Shown here: positions 1 through 5,924 of the stretch, piece after piece
How the letters are laid out: every line of letters starts with the position of its first letter
Numbering within the stretch: the first letter of the stretch is position 1
Source: Betaproteobacteria bacterium UBA2293
Lineage (GTDB): Bacteria; Pseudomonadota; Gammaproteobacteria; Burkholderiales; Rhodocyclaceae
DNA length: 8,479 nt
Reading direction: 5' to 3'
Assembly: GCA_002345845.1 (NCBI GenBank)
Contig: DDWF01000329.1
Location: forward strand, 1-8,479
Translations under genes and position numbers: made by a program
The notes under the pieces: generated by a model
The model's database searches: none
The model's input: the letters and a program-made list of their open reading frames with translations, nothing else
What the model was told of the DNA's origin: nothing

Positions 1-210
1 CAAGGTTTTCACACAGTCTGGGCCAACTGCTGCCGCTCGATGATTCAGGAAAGCAGCCATCCGAGAGACTGCTGTACCTCGAAACCTGCCAGAAGGCCAA
101 TTCACACAACTCGGCCTAAGCGGCCATTGATCGTGCCAATAACGAATGACCAGAGTAGTGCAGATTGCCGACTACGGATTCGATCACAACCCGCGTAGGG
201 GAATACGAAA
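1..210. other. Tail region after the operon, no supported gene
   Basis: Downstream of the metallopeptidase stop there is no recognisable gene. One frame on the plus strand is open from the left edge to a stop at about 198, and a short minus-strand frame starting at 60 runs off the left edge, but neither gives a recognisable protein. I see no strong stem followed by a T-run that would end the operon; the only stems here are short (for example GGCC pairs at 113-127). The region may be the decayed border of the defence island. Confidence 0.5.
2..116 (+). repeat. Imperfect direct repeat, two copies about 92 bases apart
   Basis: Copy 1 (2-24) and copy 2 (93-116) share AAGG, then TTCACACA (8-15 and 101-108), then a CT.GGCC-like end (14 of 16 bases match over the TTCACACA-to-GGCC part, with one gap). 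The copies differ in the spacer after AAGG. This could be the trace of an insertion-sequence end or of a duplicated target, or chance; copy 1 lies at the window edge, so its full extent is not visible. Confidence 0.25.
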
Positions 211-918
211 TTACAGATCCAACCTAGCCCCATGCCGTCGCAGCCACTCTTTCCGTTCTGTATAGTTCGGTAGGACCTTGTCGATCTCGTTCCAGAAAGC
301 CGCAGAGTGGTCGCGATGACTTATGTGACAGAGTTCATGCACCACGATGTAGTCAATGACTGTGGCGGGCGCCATCATGCACTTCCAGTGAAACTGGAGC
401 CTTCCTTCCGTCGTGCAGGACGCCCAGCGAAAGCCCAAGTCCTTCACTGCAACCTGCCCTGGTCGAACTCCAACCTTTGCGGCAAAGATCTCAACGCGCT
501 TTCTCAGACGCTCATGCCCTTTCTGCTCGTAGAACTCCTGGAAGGCCTGGTGGGCCGCATCCTTGCCGCCCTGGTCGACAACCGAGCGCAGAAGACAGAA
601 GCGCCCCTCCTTCAACTTCAGCGCCTCGTCCTGCTGTCCAACGAGCAGCAGGCGATAGTTCGAGCCGAGGTAGGGAAAAGCTTCACCATTGACCCACTCG
701 CGCACCACCCGAGTCGCATTGAGGTCGCGCCAGTCCGCCAGGTTGCGGTAAATCCACATGCGCTTTCGGAGCACGATCGAATCGACCTGCTCCGGCGTCA
801 TGCGTTTCGGTGGCCGCACGCTGATCAGGCCGTCGCGTTCGATCACGATGTCCGTGGTCTGCCGGTCGGCTCCGGGCAGCAAGCGATACTCGATGTCACG
901 AACCTGCCTGAGCTGCAT
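211..918 (-). CDS. YgjP/DUF45-family zinc metallopeptidase
   Basis: This 235-residue, probably cytoplasmic protein (no signal peptide or membrane segment) belongs to the YgjP-like metallopeptidase family (Pfam PF01863). The zinc-binding motif HELCH (194-198) has the expected catalytic Glu195, and His204 in HRDHSAAFW is the likely third ligand. Just before it comes the family block FRWASC (163-168), where WGSC is more usual, and IDYIVVHELCH. The N-terminal half has the usual extended region (TDIVIERDGLISVRPP, about 22-37). Full length for the family, with all metal ligands present, so it is probably an active hydrolase; its substrate is unknown. The ATG at 918 follows the hsdR stop by 1 base, with GGGAG 9 bases upstream, so it is the last gene of the operon. 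Such genes often neighbour type I restriction genes, but what they do there is unsettled: trimming or turnover of restriction subunits is a guess. It ends in TAA (213-211). Confidence 0.9.
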   Translation of the reverse strand: MQLRQVRDIEYRLLPGADRQTTDIVIERDGLISVRPPKRMTPEQVDSIVLRKRMWIYRNLADWRDLNATRVVREWVNGEAFPYLGSNYRLLLVGQQDEALKLKEGRFCLLRSVVDQGGKDAAHQAFQEFYEQKGHERLRKRVEIFAAKVGVRPGQVAVKDLGFRWASCTTEGRLQFHWKCMMAPATVIDYIVVHELCHISHRDHSAAFWNEIDKVLPNYTERKEWLRRHGARLDL

Positions 919-930
919 GTCAGGCAGCTC
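904..930 (-). promoter_or_regulatory. Two mutually exclusive hairpins around the metallopeptidase start codon
   Basis: At the junction of hsdR and the peptidase gene, two perfect inverted repeats overlap. Hairpin A pairs GAGCUGC (930-924) with GCAGCUC (916-910): 7 bp with a 7-base loop, taking part of the GGGAG ribosome-binding site into the stem. Hairpin B pairs CUGCCUGA (927-920) with UCAGGCAG (911-904): 8 bp with an 8-base loop that contains the start codon AUG (918-916) and includes the hsdR stop in its stem. They share bases, so only one can form. This could tune or couple translation of the peptidase gene. The pairing is seen; the function is inferred. Confidence 0.45.
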
Positions 931-3900
931 CCGAACTACGCACGAGTTCGTCGTGGCGGTTCTTGGCCAGCTTCATGATCTCGACCGCCACCCGCTCGCG
1001 GTTGGCCTTGAGTTCCTCGATGCCGCACTTGGCGATCGCCGTCTTGAGCAGCCCGCGCACTCGTTTTTGCTTGTCCGGGTTCTGCCAGAAGTCGATGCTG
1101 CCGACTGCCTCCTGCAGCAGTTCAACCACTTCTTCCATCAGCTGCTTGAACTCGCCCTTGTGTTCCGGTGGTACCGCACCCGCGGCGAACCCCACCTGGA
1201 CGATGTACTCGTAAAAAGTCGTGGCTTCCCGGCTCATGCCGTCCTCGCCCTGGCGCCGCCCGGCAATTGCCACCTGGCGTAGTTCCGCCAGCTTTTCGAC
1301 CAGCAAGTCCCACTCGTCGTGGTGCTTCTCGATCAAGGCATCGACCTTTTCCGAAAGGGTTTTGTAGAAGGCCGGGTCTTCATCGTGGTGCACCGTGCAA
1401 TGCTTGCGGATTGCATGCTCCATTTCGCTGGCCTTGGCCTCACCGTTATTGCCGGCGTGCTGCTGCAGCTTTTCGATGAAATCCTCCGCCAGCAGTTCCA
1501 CCGGCGACACCTTCGGGTTGATGCCGAGGCTGATCAGGTGCGCGTTGATCAGCGCCTTGACCTTTTCGCCCGCATCGCCGAGATCGAGGCTCGCGTCCTT
1601 GTAGCGTTCCTTCGCCACCTGCAGGATGTAGCCGAAGCGCTTGGCGGGCACACGATAGGGCTGGGCCGACTCGTGCGGCAGGATGATGTCCATGCTCATC
1701 AGGAATTTCTTCAGGTAGACCTCGAAGTCGGCCCGCCGCTTTTCGTCCTTCAGTGCCTTCACGGCCGCGTCGACCACGGCGGCATCGGCTTGCAGCCCAT
1801 TCAGGCTGCCGGAGACAAACTCGCCGATCTGCCGAATACCCGCTTCGCGGAAGTGTTGCAACAGGCGCTGGTAGCGCTCTTCCAGCACCGGCAGCTCCGA
1901 GCCGATAGCCTGCAGGCCATCGTGCAATTCCTGCAGTTCGTCACTCGCAGCGTAGAGGCTCAAGGCCTCCGTCAGGTGGTTCGCCAGGCCGATGTAGTCC
2001 ACCACATAGCCGCGCTGCTTGCCGCGCATCACCCGGTTGGTGCGGGCAATGGCCTGCAGCAGCGTGTGCTCGCGCAGCTTCTTGTCGATGTACATGACCT
2101 GCTCGACCGGCGCATCGAAGCCAGTCAGCAACATGTCGCAGACGATCAGGAAGGCAATGCCGGTGTTGCTCTGGTCCGGGTCATCAAGATCAAAGGGCTT
2201 GCAGAAGTTGGCGACGGCATTCAGGCGCTGCGCCTCCTTGCGGGCATGGGTGATATAGGCAGCTTCGTTGGTGCCGTCGGACGAAATCACCACCACGGGC
2301 TTGAGGAATTCCAGCCGGCGGATCAATTCGGCATCCGGGCTTTGCTTAATCCGTTCCTGCGCGATGCGCTCCGTCAGGGCTGTTTCGATGCCCTCGCGGT
2401 AGCGCACGCAGGCCAGCTTGGAATGGCACACCACCTGGGCCTTGAAACCGTTGGGCAGGATGTTGTCGATGTAATGCGCGACCAGATCGCGGGCGATGGC
2501 GTCGATGCGGTTCTTCGCTTCGAGGATGTCGCCGGTGGCGCCGTACTTCTTCCGGATCGCCAGCAGTTCTTCCTCGCTGCGGTCACGGAACAAGTCCTCG
2601 AAGGCCGTATCGAAAGCGTGCTTTTCATTCAGCGCACTGTCGGCAGTTTTTCCTTCGTAGAGAATTTGCAGCGTGGCGCCGTCATGCACCGCGTCCATCA
2701 GCTTGTAGGTGTCGATGTACTCGCCGAAGCGCTTGTGGGTCTTCTTCTCGCCGTGGCGCTCGGTGATCAGCGGCGTGCCGGTGAAGGCCACGCGCGCCGC
2801 GTTGGGGAAAGCCTCGAACAGGTTGTCGCCGAGGTCCGAGCTTTGCGTGCGATGCGCCTCGTCGATCATCAGGATGATGCGCGGCGAGGTGTTCACCACG
2901 CCGAAGGTCTTGCCCGCCGGCATGGCCAGGTAGGTGCCCAGCGCTTCGGCCACGGTATTGCTCAGCACCTGATTGCGTTCCTGAAACTTGTGCACCATCA
3001 CCATGTTAAGGTCGGAGCTGTCGCTCGCCAGGTGCCGGCGCAAGTCGTTGCTGCTCTCGATCACATTCACCCGCCCGCCGATCAGCGCCGCCGTCGCGCC
3101 GAGTTGGTCTTCCAGGTCTTGCCGGTCATTGACCAGTACGATCTTGAAATCGCTCAAATCGCCGCTGGCGCGCAGCATGCGCGCGACGAACACCATGGTC
3201 AGCGACTTGCCCGAACCCTGGGTATGCCACACCACGCCGCTGCGCTCCAGCGCCGTCTGGCCGCCGCGCAGGCGCTGCAATATCCGGTTGGCGGCGCGAA
3301 ACTGCTGATAGCGGCAGACCACCTTCACGCGCTGGCCGCCCTCGGTGTCCTTGAACACGCTGCTGGTGCGCAGGATTTGCAGCAGGTTGGCGTGGACCAG
3401 CATGCCGGCGATCAATTGCTGCTGGGCGTTCATGTCCGTCAGCGTCGCATCGTCCTTCGGATAGAGCGTCTTCCATGCGTGGAAGTGCTCTTCGCCCGAA
3501 CTGATGGTGCCGTAGTCTGCCTCGATGCCGCTGCTGCGGATCAGCAGCAGGCAGCTATGGAACAGGCGCGGCTCGCCTTCGCGCAGTCCGGCCAGTTCGG
3601 TTTCCTGGCGTCGGCGCATGTAGCGCTGCAACTGCACCCAGGCTTCCTGCATCGGGTTGGCGCAGACCGCCGAACCCTTCTTGCATTCCACCACGCACAG
3701 CGGAATGCCATTCACGAACAGCACGATGTCGGGAATGATGAAGCCCTTCACGCAGCCCGGCGTGTCGATGCGGAACTGGTTGATGGCGTGAAAGCGGTTG
3801 TTCTCCGGGTGATGGAAGTCGATCAGCCGCACCACCGGGTCCCGCTCGCCGGTAACTTCGTTCGCATCCACCTGGGCCTTGAACAACAGCGCCTGCACCG

Positions 3901-4177
3901 CCTCGTTGGCCTCCAGCAGCGTGCGATTGGGCTGGCGCAACAGTTGCTGTTGCAGGTCGTCGAGCTGCGCGTCGGTGAGCCACGGCCTGCCGTCGTCGGT
4001 CAGGTTGATGCGGCGGACCGACTCTGCGAATACCTCGGGCAGCAGCCACTGGCGGAAACTCTGACGCAAGCTGGGCGCCGGGTCCTGCGGCACGCCCGTG
4101 CCCTGATCGATGATCGTCCACCCCTGGTCCGCGAGTTGGCGGAGAAAGGGTTGTTCGACCTCGCTGTATTCGGACAT
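920..4177 (-). CDS. hsdR: Type I restriction endonuclease subunit HsdR (nuclease and DNA translocase)
   Basis: This 1085-residue motor and nuclease subunit joins HsdM/HsdS, pumps unmodified DNA by ATP hydrolysis and cuts it far from the recognition site. The N-terminal nuclease domain (PD-(D/E)xK type) shows Asp150 in IIPD and Glu164/Lys166 in VECKKG. The superfamily 2 motor follows: Walker A HTQGSGKS (318-325), DEAH box (439-442), TGTP (466-469), LLTGFDAP (683-690) and motif VI QAIARTNRV (708-716). The remaining 370 residues are helical, as in HsdR C-terminal domains that dock to the methyltransferase. All key residues are present, so the enzyme looks active. The frame is open to 4363, but the extra 62 residues are an Arg/Pro/Gly-rich shadow of the darG 3' end. 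The ATG at 4177 gives MSEYSEVEQPF, a normal HsdR start. It begins 8 bases after darG. Its TGA (922-920) is 1 base from the peptidase start. GC is high (44 of 60 at 3241-3300). Confidence 0.97.
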   Translation of the reverse strand: MSEYSEVEQPFLRQLADQGWTIIDQGTGVPQDPAPSLRQSFRQWLLPEVFAESVRRINLTDDGRPWLTDAQLDDLQQQLLRQPNRTLLEANEAVQALLFKAQVDANEVTGERDPVVRLIDFHHPENNRFHAINQFRIDTPGCVKGFIIPDIVLFVNGIPLCVVECKKGSAVCANPMQEAWVQLQRYMRRRQETELAGLREGEPRLFHSCLLLIRSSGIEADYGTISSGEEHFHAWKTLYPKDDATLTDMNAQQQLIAGMLVHANLLQILRTSSVFKDTEGGQRVKVVCRYQQFRAANRILQRLRGGQTALERSGVVWHTQGSGKSLTMVFVARMLRASGDLSDFKIVLVNDRQDLEDQLGATAALIGGRVNVIESSNDLRRHLASDSSDLNMVMVHKFQERNQVLSNTVAEALGTYLAMPAGKTFGVVNTSPRIILMIDEAHRTQSSDLGDNLFEAFPNAARVAFTGTPLITERHGEKKTHKRFGEYIDTYKLMDAVHDGATLQILYEGKTADSALNEKHAFDTAFEDLFRDRSEEELLAIRKKYGATGDILEAKNRIDAIARDLVAHYIDNILPNGFKAQVVCHSKLACVRYREGIETALTERIAQERIKQSPDAELIRRLEFLKPVVVISSDGTNEAAYITHARKEAQRLNAVANFCKPFDLDDPDQSNTGIAFLIVCDMLLTGFDAPVEQVMYIDKKLREHTLLQAIARTNRVMRGKQRGYVVDYIGLANHLTEALSLYAASDELQELHDGLQAIGSELPVLEERYQRLLQHFREAGIRQIGEFVSGSLNGLQADAAVVDAAVKALKDEKRRADFEVYLKKFLMSMDIILPHESAQPYRVPAKRFGYILQVAKERYKDASLDLGDAGEKVKALINAHLISLGINPKVSPVELLAEDFIEKLQQHAGNNGEAKASEMEHAIRKHCTVHHDEDPAFYKTLSEKVDALIEKHHDEWDLLVEKLAELRQVAIAGRRQGEDGMSREATTFYEYIVQVGFAAGAVPPEHKGEFKQLMEEVVELLQEAVGSIDFWQNPDKQKRVRGLLKTAIAKCGIEELKANRERVAVEIMKLAKNRHDELVRSSGAA

Positions 4178-4193
4178 GCCGGCCTTCAGGCCG
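4178..4193 (-). promoter_or_regulatory. Hairpin at the darG stop codon holding the hsdR ribosome-binding site
   Basis: In the minus-strand transcript CGGCC (4193-4189), loop UGAA (4188-4185) and GGCCG (4184-4180) form a perfect 5-bp GC stem. The loop begins with the darG stop codon UGA. The only plausible Shine-Dalgarno sequence for hsdR, AAGG (4186-4183), is half in the loop and half in the stem, 5 bases before the ATG at 4177. A ribosome ending darG would melt the stem, so hsdR translation probably depends on darG translation. The pairing is seen; the regulatory effect is inferred. Confidence 0.45.
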
Positions 4194-5274
4194 CCATGGC
4201 GTGCTGGGTGTGTCCCGTCAGGCGTTGCAGGGCGATGCCGATGGCGCGGTCGTCGAACAGGCGGGCCTTGCGCTCCGCCGCCTCGGCGCCCGCCGGCCAG
4301 CGGCGCAGGCCGGCGCGAATGCCGGCAATGCTGGCTTCGCATTGCTCGCGAACCAGCAGCCAATCCACGGTAGCCAGGAGTTCCATGCCGAAGGGCGACT
4401 CGAAGCCGTCGATCAGCGTCGCGGTGGTCTCCAGCGCCTCGGTATAGGGTTTGGCGTCGGCGCTCTTGAGATAGGCTTGCAGGAAATCACGGCGCTCGTC
4501 GACGAACCAGATTACATCCAGAGGCCCGGCGTCCGAGATACGTTTGTCGCAGTGCAAGTAGCTGCCGTCCAGGCTGTTCAGTAGATGATCCAGCCGATTG
4601 GCGTAAGGGCCGTATTTGTCTGCCTTGAAACCCAGCTTAAGCGGGTTGTCGTTCGGCGTTAGCCGTTCGATGGCGCGCTCCAGGAACCAGGCCAGCTTCT
4701 GGATTTCCAGCAGGCTGCATTCCATGCCCAGCACCCAGTAGCGGCGCACCAGCTCGGCGATCAGGGCGCGGGCCGGGGTGAGTTTCTCGACGCCGGCGCG
4801 CTTGGCCACGTTCTGGTATTTGTCCGTCGGCTCGAAGACCAGAATTTCCACGCCTGCCAGATCACCCAGCGCGGCCTCAATGTGTGGCTTGACCTCTGCC
4901 CAATCCAGTCCGCCGTTGCCTGCGCCCAGCGGCGGTATGGCGACCGACTTGACGCCGCTATCGATGATGAAGCGACGCAAGTCCTGCAAGCCTTCTTCAA
5001 TCCATTCCAGCTTCGACGGTGCGCGCCAATTCCGTTTGGTCGGGAAGTTCACGATCCATCGCGGTCCGTCCAGTTCACGCACCTCGGTGACGAACATGCG
5101 GCCCGTCTGCACTTCCTTGGCTTTGCAGGCCGTCGCATAGCGCTGGAAGTTCTCGGTGAAGCGCTCCTTGAACATCAAGGCAATGCCCTTGCCCATCACA
5201 CCCACGGTGTTAACGGTATTCACCAGCGCCTCGGCGCGAGCTTCCAGAAGATTGCCTTGCGTGAATTTGATCAT
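4186..5274 (-). CDS. darG: DarG antitoxin, macro-domain DNA ADP-ribosylglycohydrolase with C-terminal toxin-binding-type domain
   Basis: This 362-residue antitoxin counters DarT. In studied DarG proteins the N-terminal macro domain removes ADP-ribose from DNA and the C-terminal part binds and blocks DarT. Residues 1-150 are a macro domain: QGNLLEA at the start, the ligand loop [12 protein letters not shown] (19-30), PTKRNW with Lys80 at the position of the catalytic lysine known from DarG, and [12 protein letters not shown] (114-125). Because the antitoxin is a macro-domain and not a NADAR protein, the pair belongs to the DarTG2 type. Residues 165-362 form a helical domain with EIQKLAWFL (190-198) and [10 protein letters not shown] (215-224), which recalls DUF4065/Panacea proteins. 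The ATG at 5274 overlaps the darT stop (TGATG) and is chosen over a GTG 12 bases upstream because of the Shine-Dalgarno position and macro-domain homology. GC rises from about 53% at the 5' end to 68% near the 3' end. The stop codon sits in a hairpin 8 bases before hsdR. Confidence 0.94.
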   Translation of the reverse strand: MIKFTQGNLLEARAEALVNTVNTVGVMGKGIALMFKERFTENFQRYATACKAKEVQTGRMFVTEVRELDGPRWIVNFPTKRNWRAPSKLEWIEEGLQDLRRFIIDSGVKSVAIPPLGAGNGGLDWAEVKPHIEAALGDLAGVEILVFEPTDKYQNVAKRAGVEKLTPARALIAELVRRYWVLGMECSLLEIQKLAWFLERAIERLTPNDNPLKLGFKADKYGPYANRLDHLLNSLDGSYLHCDKRISDAGPLDVIWFVDERRDFLQAYLKSADAKPYTEALETTATLIDGFESPFGMELLATVDWLLVREQCEASIAGIRAGLRRWPAGAEAAERKARLFDDRAIGIALQRLTGHTQHAMAA

Positions 5275-5924
5275 CAGAAATACCACCTTGGCATGGCGCG
5301 AACGTCAAGTTGAAGTCCGCGCTTGGTCACTTCACTATCAATTTTGCTCTCGATCTGATCGTTGTAGCAAACGATCCCTATCAGCCCTTTGATCGGCAGT
5401 TGCTGATAAACCAACGCTTCCGCCTGGTAACGCTCTACCTTTTCGGGGTCGTCAGGGTTACGCTGGAAATCCCGGCGCTGGATCAAGGCCCAGTCGATAG
5501 CGTCCAACTGCCCCAGATCGTCGAAGTATCTGGCCAGGGGCGGATAAGCATGCCTATCGGTAAAGACACAAGGCAAGCCCAGCTTGTGCACACGATGAAG
5601 ACTGGATACCAGAATCACGATCTCCTCATTGCTGCGTTTGCGTATTCCTCCGTATCCCGTTTTGATGTTGTACATCATCGGCGAGAAGGGGGTGAAATAA
5701 AAGGGTACGTAGTCGCTCAGGGTTCCACCGGGACCCACAGGCACGTCGCGATGGGCGCGCTTGTCGATAAGGTCGGGATTGCCAATCTCCACATAGTTCG
5801 GATCGTAGACCTGTGAGTTCCGGCAGTGGACCCCATTGTCCAGAATCCAGGGCACGTTGTCCCGATGGACAATGCGCCAGATCAGGGCCTTTTCAGGGTT
5901 TAGGTTGGGGTAGTGATTAGCCAT
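5274..5924 (-). CDS. darT: DarT toxin, NAD-dependent DNA ADP-ribosyltransferase (DUF4433)
   Basis: This 216-residue protein is the toxin of a DarTG pair. Characterised members of the macro-domain-paired group (DarT2) transfer ADP-ribose from NAD+ to thymidine in single-stranded DNA, which blocks replication and, during phage infection, viral DNA synthesis. Family signatures are visible: an N-terminal IWRIVHRDN segment (His20, a likely NAD-pocket residue), a basic stretch (Arg56 and Arg59) followed by VPVGPGG and DYVPFYF (71-77), the FTDRHA segment (121-126), and YQAEALV (166-172), in which Glu169 is the likely catalytic glutamate. All expected blocks are present at normal length, so the toxin is probably active. 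The start ATG (5924) overlaps the hsdS stop by 8 bases and has only a weak purine-rich site upstream. The stop TGA shares one base with the darG ATG. GC falls to about 47-48% in parts of the gene (5581-5700). It lies inside an hsd operon and may be expressed only with it. Confidence 0.95.
   Translation of the reverse strand: MANHYPNLNPEKALIWRIVHRDNVPWILDNGVHCRNSQVYDPNYVEIGNPDLIDKRAHRDVPVGPGGTLSDYVPFYFTPFSPMMYNIKTGYGGIRKRSNEEIVILVSSLHRVHKLGLPCVFTDRHAYPPLARYFDDLGQLDAIDWALIQRRDFQRNPDDPEKVERYQAEALVYQQLPIKGLIGIVCYNDQIESKIDSEVTKRGLQLDVRAMPRWYF
5283..5289 (-). promoter_or_regulatory. Shine-Dalgarno site that fixes the darG start
   Basis: Read on the minus strand, AAGGTGG lies 8 bases before the ATG at 5274. 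It covers an in-frame upstream GTG (5286-5284) that could otherwise be taken as the start. The site therefore supports the ATG, which also matches the macro-domain N-terminus (MIKFTQGN) exactly. The site is inside the last codons of darT, a good match to the ribosomal anti-Shine-Dalgarno sequence, and stronger than the one before darT; this would favour more antitoxin than toxin. Confidence 0.7.

Noticed and set aside
211..978. Plus-strand frames of 71-223 codons opposite the metallopeptidase gene and the hsdR end.
   Set aside because: They run antisense to clear protein families and show no domain or ribosome-binding site.
4178..4363. N-terminal extension of HsdR by 62 residues.
   Set aside because: It lies fully inside darG in another frame, is Arg/Pro/Gly-rich, and the ATG at 4177 has a ribosome-binding site and gives a normal HsdR start.
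1319..4447. A 1042-codon open frame on the plus strand opposite hsdR and darG.
   Set aside because: It is antisense to HsdR, which has every expected motif. Its translation is rich in His, Gln, Ala, Val and Leu with no recognisable domain, as expected for a shadow frame in GC-rich DNA.
5275..5286. GTG start of DarG four codons upstream.
   Set aside because: The GTG is part of the Shine-Dalgarno sequence for the ATG at 5274, where macro-domain homology begins.
5663..5677. Perfect inverted repeat TGATGT-TGT-ACATCA inside darT, a possible operator.
   Set aside because: It is in the middle of conserved coding sequence (around MMYNIK), far from any start codon, and single; chance is the simplest explanation.
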